The translations under genes were made by a program, and so were the position numbers. Positions 41,378 through 52,300 of a DNA stretch of 64,000 nucleotides are shown piece by piece. Location: the NCBI GenBank assembly GCA_024291935.2, contig CM044326.1:34037948-34101947 (forward strand), given 5' to 3'. Origin of the DNA: Okapia johnstoni (lineage: Eukaryota; Chordata; Mammalia; Artiodactyla; Giraffidae). The notes below the pieces were generated by a model that did not search any database, was not told the origin of the DNA, and worked only from the letters and a program-made list of their open reading frames with translations. How positions within the stretch are numbered: the first letter of the stretch is position 1; every line of letters begins with the position of its first letter.

Positions 41378-44235
41378 TCCGCACAGGACGGGACACCACG
41401 TGCATCCTTCCTGGGAAATCCAGTCCACCTCTCCCGCTAGTTCCTCCTTGGATACTCGGATCCACCCACGTGGCCTTTGGGTTTTCACAGGACTCCTTCC
41501 CCGGGGCCCCCCCACCGGCCCCTTAGCGTCTCCTTACACTTTGAGCTTCCGCACCGAGAAATCAAAGGCCTCCCTCTGACAGGAGGTGACGAGAACCTCG
41601 TCCACCGGTGCAGACATTGATGAAGCAGCTTCACCAACTCCAGCACAAATGCAATACTTGACCGTTTCTTTCCCACAGGAAGTGGGGGGACTGGAGAGAA
41701 AGGGCTGCGGGGCCCCGAGGGGCCAGAACGCTGAGGACGTGCACTCGCCCGAAGAACTGAGGAGGCTTGGCGTCCCTCCGTTCCTCCTTGCTGCTGGGTG
41801 TCTGGGACAACGTCACTGTGGCGGCTTATTCCCGTATTTCCACTCCTCCAGTGTTCTTCCGTTAAGGTTTATCCTCAGTCCCAAGTCAACGGCTCACAGG
41901 AGAACCCTTCAAAAGTGCCAGAAGGTCCAGCACAGAGACGAAATTAAGATTCTTCACCACGATGCGAGTCAATTTAGAACCCAAAGTTCCTGATTATTTT
42001 TAAAGAGTCTGCCTACTCCCTCTTACACATTTGCTTTTAAAAGAAGGCAAGATTTTCCCAAGGCTTTCTTTTCCAGGCCCCCCGGGGAGGAGAAACGCAG
42101 AGAAGGGCCGGGGCTGGGGTGGCCCATGGCTCAGAAGCCCAGAAATCACCCAAGCCACAACGCGACCCTAGCTCCTGGGATTCCTAGAAGGTTGAAAGGA
42201 GGGAGCCCGAGCAGGCCAGGCAGAGAAGACCCCCCCCACACTCGGGGGTCTTATGGGCCACTCTGAGCACTTTATTTCTGTGCTTGTTCATCGATGCGTC
42301 TCAGTGCATGATGGGAAATCATGCTGACCAAGCCGTCATGGACTCTTTTCTGTCTAAAGCTGTTTTTTTCCAGAGGTGAGGTTAGAAAAGATATTTTTGC
42401 TCAGGATAATGTTTAAACTGAAAAATGGAAGAGTTTCAGTGAGGAAGCTCAAAGTTTGGGGAGAAAAATTGCAAAAGCCACTCCCTAGAAAACCCCCTCA
42501 GCAGGCCACTGCTCCTTATATACCTGCAACTGGAAGCCCTCAAAGTCGAAGCAACCCCTCCTGACCCCAGGCCACAGGAGCTGGGACCCTGGAAACAAAC
42601 CCGGGGGCGATGGGGAGGCGCTGTGTGCCCACGGCCTCCCTGAAGTGCCAGCAACTTTCATCCTGGTCTCGGAGAGCCCCCGGCACCCTGTCCTCCTGAC
42701 AGCAGCAGGGCTCTGCTGGCCGTCTGGGTGCAGGGTGGGCCTCGGAGGGGCCCTGCCCCGTCCAGAGCCAGCCTGGGCCTTCCAGCCCCTCCCCAGCTCC
42801 AGACACCCAGCCAGGGCCCCAGACGGGGTACGGACAGACATCAAGGGCACACTCACCAGTAGACACTGCAAGAGCGAGCCTATGACCAAGTCCCAAACCC
42901 CAAACTGTGCAGGGACGCCGCTTTTTAAATTTGGGGTGGGGGAGGTGGACACAGGCTTCCGGCAGCACGTTCCACAGCTTGTTTTTTAAGGAACCGACAA
43001 CATCCTCCTCTTGCCCCTGCTACCCGCCTCCCATCCACAGACCACCCCTGGGTGAGTGCCCAGCAGACTGAAGGGCGGGCAGAGCCAGAAAGCACCCCAG
43101 TGCATGAGCTTCAGCAACACAGGCCCGCCTGCAGCTCTGGCCACACGAGCAAAGAGCTCAGAACCAACGGTCACGCGAGACACACCCTCCCCACCCTCTA
43201 AAGGCCACTTACCTGGGTCAGCCATTCTTCACTTGGGCCCAGTGTCAAGTCCTGAATTTGGAAACTGCATACTCAATGCCTCAGAAGACTTTGACACTGA
43301 ATTTCTAATACGATGCAGGAACAGAAGCCTCTGACACTGAACTTCTAATACTATCAGGTACACAGAAGTGCACACGGGTTGCTGCCTCCTCTCTCCATCT
43401 GACAGCCTCAAAGCTGAAACGCTCCGCAAGGATGGCTGCCTTTGCTACCTGACTTCAATTAACATTTAGGAACAAAGGACCGTCTCTTAAAGGCAGACAG
43501 GACATTAGCATTCCCACGGACCGCGGTTCTCACGAGGAAGAATACCGCCTCCGCTGTCACGGGTCACAGACACCACCGCATTAGGGAGCCCTGGGCAAAC
43601 AGTGAGGGGCTCTGGCCCCAACCGCGTGCAGCGGGGGCTGGCGGGGACCCAGGGGGCCCAGAGCTGCTGCTGCGTCCACCAGAGTCTCGAGCTGCAGAGA
43701 AACCAAGCCTCTACTTGGTTGCATCCCATTCACTACTCAAACCAGTATGAATGATCAGGCTCTCTATATTTAATTACAAAGGAGTACACAACAGAAAAAC
43801 AAACCCAAGTGACCAAAATAAGTTAATAAGACCATCATTATCTTGACATGAAATACACAGCTCCAAGAGCCACCTCGTCCACAGTGAACCGAAAAGCGAC
43901 TGCGCCCACAGCTCATCCTTGTGCTAAGGAATCAAGTCAAACAGAGCAGCTTCCCCTGGAAGTGGGCGCAGCCAAGTCAGGGAGGGGGCCCACCTGGGGG
44001 GGGGGGTTGCTGGGGGAGCTGCTGACACAGACGTGGGGCGCCTTCCAAGAACAATCCGGAAGACAGACACCCTGACACTGCACTTCGCCTCTGGTGGGAA
44101 CCTGAAACCCAAGCAGGGGAGAGGCGGGAAGCTCTCTGAACCCCGGGGCCTATGGGTCTGCACAAAGCAGAGCTGAGGAGGCTCCCAAGGGCCTGGGTCA
44201 CGGGCCTCGCTGAGCAAAAAACAAACAAAACCCCC

Positions 44236-44256
44236 ACAAAAAAAAAAAAAAAAAAG
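44236..44256. repeat. Poly(A) run
   Basis: About 20 A, with a gaaag break, directly after an aaaaaacaaacaaaac stretch; origin unknown. Confidence 0.8.
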
Positions 44257-44413
44257 AAAGAAAAGCTCCTTCCCCTTACTGGAAAAAACATAAGCAAATC
44301 ACATCCACCATGCAAGACCCTGGGTGTGTGGCAAGAGGCACTTCTGACGGCACGGCTGGCGCCCTTGGCTCGCAGTTCATGGCAACCTTCCAGGCTCTGA
44401 GAAATGTGGGTAC

Positions 44414-44419
44414 TTTATT
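44414..44419 (-). terminator. Second candidate WDR20 poly(A) signal AATAAA
   Basis: A further minus-strand AATAAA 60 bp beyond the first, at the junction of the AT-rich tail and GC-richer DNA. Confidence 0.35.
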
Positions 44420-44473
44420 TAGTGCACAGAATCTCAATCAAAGTGCTACAAACTGCTTCTTTGAAAAAAGATG

Positions 44474-44479
44474 TTTATT
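44474..44479 (-). terminator. Candidate WDR20 poly(A) signal AATAAA
   Basis: TTTATT on the plus strand reads AATAAA on the minus strand, about 620 bp past the WDR20 stop. A second copy lies at 44414-44419. Which is used cannot be told from sequence alone. Confidence 0.4.
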
Positions 44480-45096
44480 AAACAATTTTAATTGTCATAA
44501 AATGACTAAAATGGGTTTTAAAAATTAAGGCTCTTCTCTTTCTGTGGATTGCCAGAACAATGTAAAAATCATACCAATCAACCCTGCTGAACACTTTGTT
44601 CCTAAAGTTAAATTTCATAGATTCCTAAACATTTTATGATTAAGATAAAAAATTGGACTATAAATGACAATTAATGGCCGTCTGTATTGAACATACACTC
44701 TGATCAGGTGTACAATATTCTAATTGAGTAGTTAAGCAAAAATATTCCAGTTAAAGCAGAAATTTTAATTTTAGCATTTTAAAGTCATTGTTTCCCCACA
44801 CTGGCATGATTTTCCTAAAATCGAAATAGTCTAATACAGAAAGGCTAACCGTGGGACTCTAGACTCGCAGGAGGGTGACTGACTTGGCTGGCAATTAGTT
44901 TGATTATGTTTTTAAACGTCCTAAGGTGAATTATCAAACGACCCGGAATTATACGGCATGCAGTATCCAAAAGTATGGCTCTGATGCACTTAGATTTACA
45001 TTGAGAGTAAGAAGTGTCATTCACATTCGGTGTACGCCCCACCCCTCCCGCAAGAAAAAAATCACTACCTATTCAAGTTCTAGATCTGGTGCAGCA

Positions 45097-46374
45097 TTAA
45101 GGATTAAAACTTACCACTTTACCAGGCCTTCCCCATGTGCAAATAAATCCCTCCTGACAAGCAGTGACTATACAGTCTTCAAGAAAAATGAGCACAGTCA
45201 GTCTCTCGTGTGCTATCTTTTTACAGACGAGCGGCTCTAGCAAGGGGACGTCTTCCATGCGAGGACACAGGGCCGTCCCCAGAGTCTTCGCTGCGTCCGT
45301 CCTGGTTTTCGTGACCAGGTTCAGTCTGTCACTGCTCTTGCTAGAGATATGCCCCATGCTGTGGTTTCGCTTGTGGTCCTTCTCGTGGTGCCTGTCCTTC
45401 CGGTCGTGCAGCGAGAGAGTGGCGAACTTGCTGACCCCAGCGGCGATGGCGCCGTCCGCCACGCTGCCCTTGCTGCCTGCGCTGGAGACGGCGGCGTGTG
45501 GGAGGCTGTTGGACCGCGGCAGCGGGGGCGGCGCGGTGCTGCCGGGCGTGGGCACGCTGTTCCCGGCGCTGCCCGCGGGGGGGCTGGTGGCGTTCATGAC
45601 GTTCGTGTGTGTCCGCGCGCGCGAGAGGGGCTGGTGGGGGAAGAGGATGTCTTCCGTGAGGTCCCACAGGCACAGCTGCGTGTCCTGGCCCACGGAGCCG
45701 AAGCGGTACGTGACGCTGACGGGCCGGCTCTCGGTCGAGTTCCGCTTGGACAGCCGGGACTGGGTGCTGTTCGCCCGGTCTCTCCCGAAGTGCAGCAGGT
45801 CCTGGAAGTCCTCGTCGCTGCCGCTGAACTCCATGGGGTCGCTCTCTTCCACGCTGGTGGTGTAGGGGTCAAAGGCCACCACGCTGACCCAGGACTTGTG
45901 CCCGTGGCCCCGCGCAATCACGCGGCAGTCTCCAAAGGACCAGACGGTCACCAGGTCGTCCTCACCGCCCGTCACGATGTACTTGCCATCGGGGCTCCAG
46001 CACACGCACAGCAAGCCTCCAAAGTAGCTTTTCATGGTGCCGTGTAGCTCCACCGAGTCAAAGCTGAACACCCGCAGGAAGCCGTCCTGGCTCACACACG
46101 CCAAGAACTTGCCATCTGGGGAGAAAGCAAACTCGTTGAGGGCCCCCTCGCCCACCGTCCATTTGAGGAGAGGGTTCCTCGTGGATTTGCTCTTGCAAGC
46201 GTGCACGGCAAAGCTCTCCCCCTGCTTCAGGAGCTGGTAGTGGGGGGCTGTGGTGCCACAAGTGTGCTCCACATTATACAAGTACATGTTCCCACTCGAG
46301 TGGGCTACTAGGAAAAGGCTTTCCGAACCAGGAACCCATTTGACACAGGTTACTCGTGACTTGTCTATTAGTCT
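45097..46374 (-). CDS. WDR20: WDR20 last coding exon (residues 145-569 and TAA)
   Basis: The acceptor on the minus strand reads cttcacag before AGA CTA ATA (RLIDKSRV). The 425 codons hold several WD40 blades, an acidic stretch SGSDEDFQDL (328-337), a low-complexity linker (405-455) and a His/Lys-rich stretch (465-485). It ends GKVVSFNP with TAA at 45097-45099. A perfect GTAAGT donor overlaps the last codons, so the SFNP end depends on that donor being ignored. Frames read on the opposite strand are shadows. Confidence 0.97.
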   Translation of the reverse strand, partial: RLIDKSRVTCVKWVPGSESLFLVAHSSGNMYLYNVEHTCGTTAPHYQLLKQGESFAVHACKSKSTRNPLLKWTVGEGALNEFAFSPDGKFLACVSQDGFLRVFSFDSVELHGTMKSYFGGLLCVCWSPDGKYIVTGGEDDLVTVWSFGDCRVIARGHGHKSWVSVVAFDPYTTSVEESDPMEFSGSDEDFQDLLHFGRDRANSTQSRLSKRNSTESRPVSVTYRFGSVGQDTQLCLWDLTEDILFPHQPLSRARTHTNVMNATSPPAGSAGNSVPTPGSTAPPPLPRSNSLPHAAVSSAGSKGSVADGAIAAGVSKFATLSLHDRKDRHHEKDHKRNHSMGHISSKSSDRLNLVTKTRTDAAKTLGTALCPRMEDVPLLEPLVCKKIAHERLTVLIFLEDCIVTACQEGFICTWGRPGKVVSFNP

Positions 46375-49300
46375 CTGTGAAGACAAAGGAGAACAAGTTA
46401 TCACAATGGAGAAGTTTTCAAGGTCTACTTTTTCAGCAAGAAACCTTGTCTGCTTCTCGGTGAGAAGGGACACGTCTGTCCAGGCACTGCATGCCCCAGC
46501 CTGCGGGCAGGGCGCTTGGCCCCTTGTGGAATCGCCTTCTGGGACTGCACTGAGGTGTCAGTCATTCAGCAAACCCTGCTGAGAGCCTAGTCTACCCGCG
46601 CGACACTGCACCAGGCGCAGGACGCACCGGGGAGGGCAGCCCTGGGCACGTCACGCGTCTGACTCCGGGAGCCCAGGGTCTGGGACTCCAGCACCTGCAC
46701 AGCGTCCGTGCTACACGGCCCCCAGGCAAGTCTCGCGGTCCCCACGGCCGGAGCGCTGGGCCTCCCCAGGCTCTCTGCTCTGCTGCATCGGGCCCTCACG
46801 GCCCCTGGCGGCCCGTCCTCACTACATCCGCCCCCTTCGGACTCACGGGGGTCCACGTGCGGCCAGCAACACCCAGGACAGCAGCGCACACCTCCGTGGG
46901 CTCCGGCCTCAGCCCTGAGTCGCTGACCTGCCTCACTCGCCACCCTCGTCTTGCGTGTATCCTTATAAGCCATCCCTCCACCTTCTTTGGTAAAAGGCGG
47001 TGTTTAAGAACATTAACAGATGACTAACACCTAATCACTGCCCCTCTACCTCGCGTTTACTTCTGATCCACTGACCAATTTTAACGGGCAGAGATCGGAA
47101 GTTTTGCCTTTAAAACCAAAAGAATAAAAGGCAAAAGCAGAAACTCCCCGAAGGATGACCCCCACCTATGTGCCCCTGCTTGCAGACCCTGCATGGGGCT
47201 CACCGGCCCCCAAATCACGGCACCAGAAACCACTGGGAGTTCCCAGGACCCCCAAGCTCTCCGCAGGTCCTGCTGCCACCCCCATAACTGGTGCTTTGGG
47301 AGCCCTCGGGCTTGGGGGGGATACGCACTCCCACTTCCCCCGTGTGGTTGGGATTCCCCGACTTGAGCCTCAGGGGGCCACAGGCGACAGGGACGGGAAG
47401 CTCGCCAAGACACAGGGCCTCCTGCCTAGTCGGCTTTGCGCCGTGTCTGCTGCATCTCTACAGAAAGTCACAGAAAATGAACACTTGGGTTTTCTCAAAG
47501 AGATAAATGAACCATGATCCTTGCAGAAAATGAGGCCCCAAAAGGGAGGTAGTCAACCTGTCCCCAGCTAGGGAGGAGCGGGGAGGCCCAACCCCACAAG
47601 GGACAGGGCCAGGGGCTGGGGACAGCGGGCCGGGCCAGGGCTACAAGCAGCAGGCGGCATCACTGCCTCTGCAGTTTCACAGCCACACGGTCACCCTCGC
47701 GTCCTTCCTCTCCTGCCCGGGACCCACCAGTACAGCAGCTGACTGCCAACGCCAACAACCTACAAGCCCAGGCTGCTCTGCCAGGGTTTCCACAGGCAGT
47801 CGGGGGCACCTCACGAGCCCCTGGGCCTTGCTGCACCCAGCGGGCCCAGGCTGCCTAACTGTGACCCGCCTGGGGGCCGCGTGCCCCAGGGTGGTGCAGC
47901 TCACCTCCCAGCGAGGGCCTCGCGGGGCAGCCACAAAAGTGACCCGGGCGGGGAGCCAGGCGGCTGCCCGCCCCCCGCCCAGCTGTGTGTGGCCTCAACT
48001 CCTGCACCTCGTATTTCACTGCAACCAAACCTCATTTCAATCTTTCTAACATCTCTCCATTTAAGGATGGACACAAAAATATCTAGCACTATGGTTAGGA
48101 GAAAATCTTACTTCTGGCTTAAAAAGACACAGCAAAAATGACTCCATTAGAAATCAAAATTGTAATGCTATCAAATAAAAATGGCACTTTTCTGCAACTG
48201 TGAGGTACGGAGATAAAGAATCACGGCACTGTTATTAAAATACCTGTTACTGGGGTGCCAAAACACATTTAAAGAGTATTCCATGTTTAAAAGGTGCACT
48301 GAGACTGCTAAAAGTACACACGCGGATATAACTTAGGGACTGAAACCTGAGCCCACCTACGCGCCCTGCTGGGCCACCACAGACGTGTCACACCTTACCA
48401 CCTGCAAACCACCTGCAAACCACCCAAATCAACGGCCCACAGCTCCAACTCCAACTTGGAAAGGGCTGCTCTCGTGCTCTGCACCGTCAATCTGCCCACC
48501 AGCCTGCGCAGAAGCGCAGGGAAAATGGTCCTCTTGGTCTTGGGGTGCATGGTAGGCAGATCGGGACGGCAGTGCTGACCTCTGACCCGAGGATCTACTC
48601 TGTGGCCAGGCCCTGAGCACGAGGCTCTGCACACACGCTCTTTTGTCCTCAGAACGAACCCGTGACATAAGCTTTTGTTTTTTAAATAGGTGACACAGTC
48701 ATAATTCACATATAAAAGTGTCCAGCCGAAAGCCTCACTCACACCCCTCTCCCCACCCCAGAATCACTGTCGCTGGCTTCCTGTGTGTCTCCCAGGGTCT
48801 TCCTGTGTGGACAAGGCAAGTACAGGTACGTGTGGGCCCAGGTTCCTCTTCCTCACCATTTGCACCTCTGCTTTCTCACCACGCATCACGCGCATCCATC
48901 GGTTCTCGTCCAAAGACAGCCTCCTCACGCCTTTCTACAGCTGCAGAGGACTCAACGGCATGGACATGCTGAGCTGCACCTGAAAAGCCCCCGCTGATGG
49001 ACACTTATGTGGCGAAGACTAACCGGTATGTGCTGCAGCTTTCACCTGTACAGACACAGCTGCAGGGTACCATCCTAGTGGAATAGCTGGGTCAGAAGGC
49101 ACACGCATTGGCAGCCGTTTACAGGGATCGCCAAGTGGCCTCCTGCAGAGGATGCAACAACGCTCACTCCCACCAGCAGGCTGCGGGTGCCCCGCTCCCC
49201 ACGGGAAGGCAGGCATCAGTGCCCTGCCACCCCCCAGGGAACAGGCCCTCCCGCTCACCACTCACTCCCGTTCCTTCACTCCTACACTGAGCGCAGACAA

Positions 49301-52300
49301 GCCAACACCGACACACCACCAACAGCCGTCCCTTCCCGCGGGGAACCTGCGTTCATGAGGGATGAAAAGCAGGGGAATGGACAGGGTCTGCTGCGAGAGA
49401 ACACAGAGCAGGCACGGGGACGGGGCCAGGCAGGAGGGACTCAGCCACACAGGAGCGCTGGGAGGCCTCTGCCCTGGCGTGGGGGCTTGCCAAGCCGAGA
49501 TGGAAAGCGCAGTGGACAGCGGCTGGAGGCGGTGGCAGAGCGTCCACACAGGAGGGCAGCGAGGGTGCAGACGGGGAGCGAGCCACGCGCTGTTGTCCTG
49601 GAGATGCACCAGGTGGCTCCCGGCACAGGCCTCTCAGCCGCGAACCTCAAGCCAGGCCAGGGCGCCGCCAACTGCAGCCCCAGGGGGGCTGGGGGACACG
49701 CGTCCAGGGCTGGCTAGGAGTCACTGAACCAAGTTGCTCTGGGCTATTATTTCATACTGTTCTTGGATTGGGTTTAACAAAAAGAGAACAGAAATCAAGA
49801 AACAAATACCTAGAACACCCTGTTCAATAACTATAACGAATGCAGCCCAGTCTCAGAACCGTAAGGGTATACTTCTGTTCTAGAAAATGTCTAGTAAACA
49901 GAGTAAGGCATCTTACTTCTCGAAGTTAAGAATGGGATTTCCCTGCTGTGCTTCAATTCTCCAGTTTCAATGAGGCCTTGAGCTGGACGAGCACATGTTT
50001 ATGTTGGAAAAACACTCTTGGCAAAACCTGAGGTCCCCTGTGAGAAGCTCCTGGGCAGAGGAGGGGCGAGGTGGCCGGTGAGAGGCAGGCGCCCAGGCTG
50101 GGGGCAGGCACACCACGGCTCAAATGGGGCAGGCAGCTCGGGGACGTGCATGGCACCCCTCTCCACTGGTGCACCTGAGCAAGGGCTGGAAATCAGATGT
50201 GGAATCATGAGCTAGGACTCAAGGACACGGAGTCCCAGGCTAAGAGCTCTGGGCTGTGACCTTGAAGCCCAGTGCTGACCAACCCCACAGCCCCGAGCCC
50301 TTGAGAGTGACTGGCCCAAAGCGAGACATGCTGCAAGGGCACAGTTCACTCTGAGCTCTGAAGACCTGGAAAACTATGGAGACCATCTCATTCATAATTT
50401 TATATTGATTACATGCTAAAATAATATTTGGATGTATTAGACAAAATATCAACTTCACCTATTTTTTAAATGATTTACTGTGGCTGTTAGAGAATTTTAA
50501 ATGGAATTTGTGGCTCATACTGGCAATGCTGCTGCAGACAGTGGCGGCACCGAAGATTTCTGAAAAGGGAAGTGACAGAACTGAGCGGAATCCCCCGTCG
50601 GGAGGCACAGAGTGGCGGCAGTGGAGAGAGACTGCTTCGGAGCCTGTGACAACTGTCCCAGACAAGAAGCTCTTAAACTCGACCAGAGGTGGTGTGGCAG
50701 GACAGACAGTTTCCCAGTGGATGAGGCTGGGCGGAGCGGGGGAGGCATGTGAACAGACTCCTGGGATCTGACGGGCAGCGCCTGGGAAGGGTGTGACAGC
50801 AAGGAGCAGACAGGTGGCCGTGCTGGGGAGAAGTCCTTGTGTCCCCACCAAGTAAGGAGCTGAGGAAAATGACCGGGGAGGACAGGGAAATTGGCTGTGG
50901 GCAGCGCCCGCCGGACACGTGACACTCAGACGGCCAAGGCAGAAGGTGCCCAAGAGAAGCAGGGTGTAAACTCTGGGGAAAAGCTCCTCACAGTGAGTGG
51001 GACCAAACCCAGGCAAGCAGAGAAAACAAGCCGGAAGTCCCATGAGGAGAGGAAGGAACTGCCGCTGAGTGAGCGTGGGCCAAGCCAGGGGCCCTGCTCC
51101 CCGCTCCCCATTTCCCCTCACTGCACAGGGTGGGCAGGGGGTCCAGGGGAAGAAAGCCCCTGCTCCAGGGCTTCAGAAGAGAGGCTGAAGGGAGGCCGCC
51201 CCAGCGGGAAGGACACGGCAAGTCTCAGGGTGAGACAGGCTCTCAGGTCGCCTAGCAAACACCAAAACGCTCCAAGGCCTACTGCCATGATCACTCCCAT
51301 AAAACCCAATCATGTCCATAATCTGGGCATTAGTATGCCAGGTCTGCACACCAAGACACCCGCCCGGGAAGTGGGCTCCCTCACCCACTCTCTGCCTGGT
51401 AATCACCCATTCTGGATGCAGAAGAAACCATCTCGTTTCTAAAATTAATCCAGTGAAGAAACCCAACAAGCATCAAAACTACCATCATCAATGGCATTCA
51501 CAAACAAGATTTTCTAACTATACAAAACTAGTATAAAGAAAACGACAATAAAAATAAACCTGTAACCATATCAAAGCCACCACTGCTAAAATGAAGCTTT
51601 CTAAAGCACACACTCTATTTCTCACTGCTATCAACATGATAAGCAGGAAAAAAATACTGTGGAGGGATGGCTATGCATTTCACAATGCAGATATTAATTT
51701 ATAACAAAAACACTAAAAACAAACAACTCAAAAGCCACAGTAGCTACTGGAAAAGCCACAATGTAGCCACAAGCAAAAACAGTGACCAAGAGCTCTGATT
51801 CTGTAAAGGCGCTTACAGATGGCAGCTCCCTCAGGAAGGACTACTATCAGGAGAGGGGATTTCAAAGCCTGGGAAAGAGAAACAAATGTCACTTTTATCA
51901 ATGTTAAAACTTTAAGGAGTAGATCATTACATGCCCATTTCCTTCCTTTGATTAAAAAAAGCAACAGAAACAAAACTAACCAAGTGCCCAGAACCAGTCT
52001 TTTGTAGGACAAGGAGGCAGAGCATGGCGACACTGGGCCCCTCTCCTCCCTGCCCTGGGGGCGTGGGGTGAAGAGAAGAAGGCCCAGCCGCCGGCAGCAG
52101 CAGGCTGGGTGTCCACCAAGCAGACCACAGCCCGTGCCCTGCTCCCTGGCCACAACCTGTGAGACAGGAGACAGTCAAGAACAGGGGCTCTCATTACACG
52201 CCATGGATGCCAGCAGCTGAGACGACCAGGTCTTTTGACATTTTCCATCAACCCAGCAATCAGACACACCTGAAAATCCTCTCAAGTTACTATTCGGTGG

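Larger units (their letters stand above)
34111..44400. other. Interval between the convergent MOK and WDR20 genes
   Basis: I found no convincing coding exon. It holds three G-rich tandem units (34491-34600), a 34-35 bp minisatellite (41244-41377), and AT-rich islands at about 35940-36520, 37330-37450, 37970-38110 and 40110-40780, set among GC-rich DNA. The long open frames here (34157-34789, 39418-40050, 42444-42970) are low-complexity, GC-driven and on both strands. No interspersed repeats were recognised in 34.1-44.4 kb, which is unusual next to the repeat-dense MOK introns. Confidence 0.6.
44401..45096 (-). other. WDR20: WDR20 proximal 3' UTR (inferred extent)
   Basis: AT-rich sequence directly after the stop, free of recognised repeats, with poly(A)-type hexamers near its far end. 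The 3' limit is inferred. Confidence 0.5.

Noticed and set aside
45164..46047. Long plus-strand open frames (233 and 232 codons) opposite the WDR20 last exon
   Set aside because: They exist because the GC-rich WDR20 coding sequence lacks stops on its complement. They have no splice or family support.
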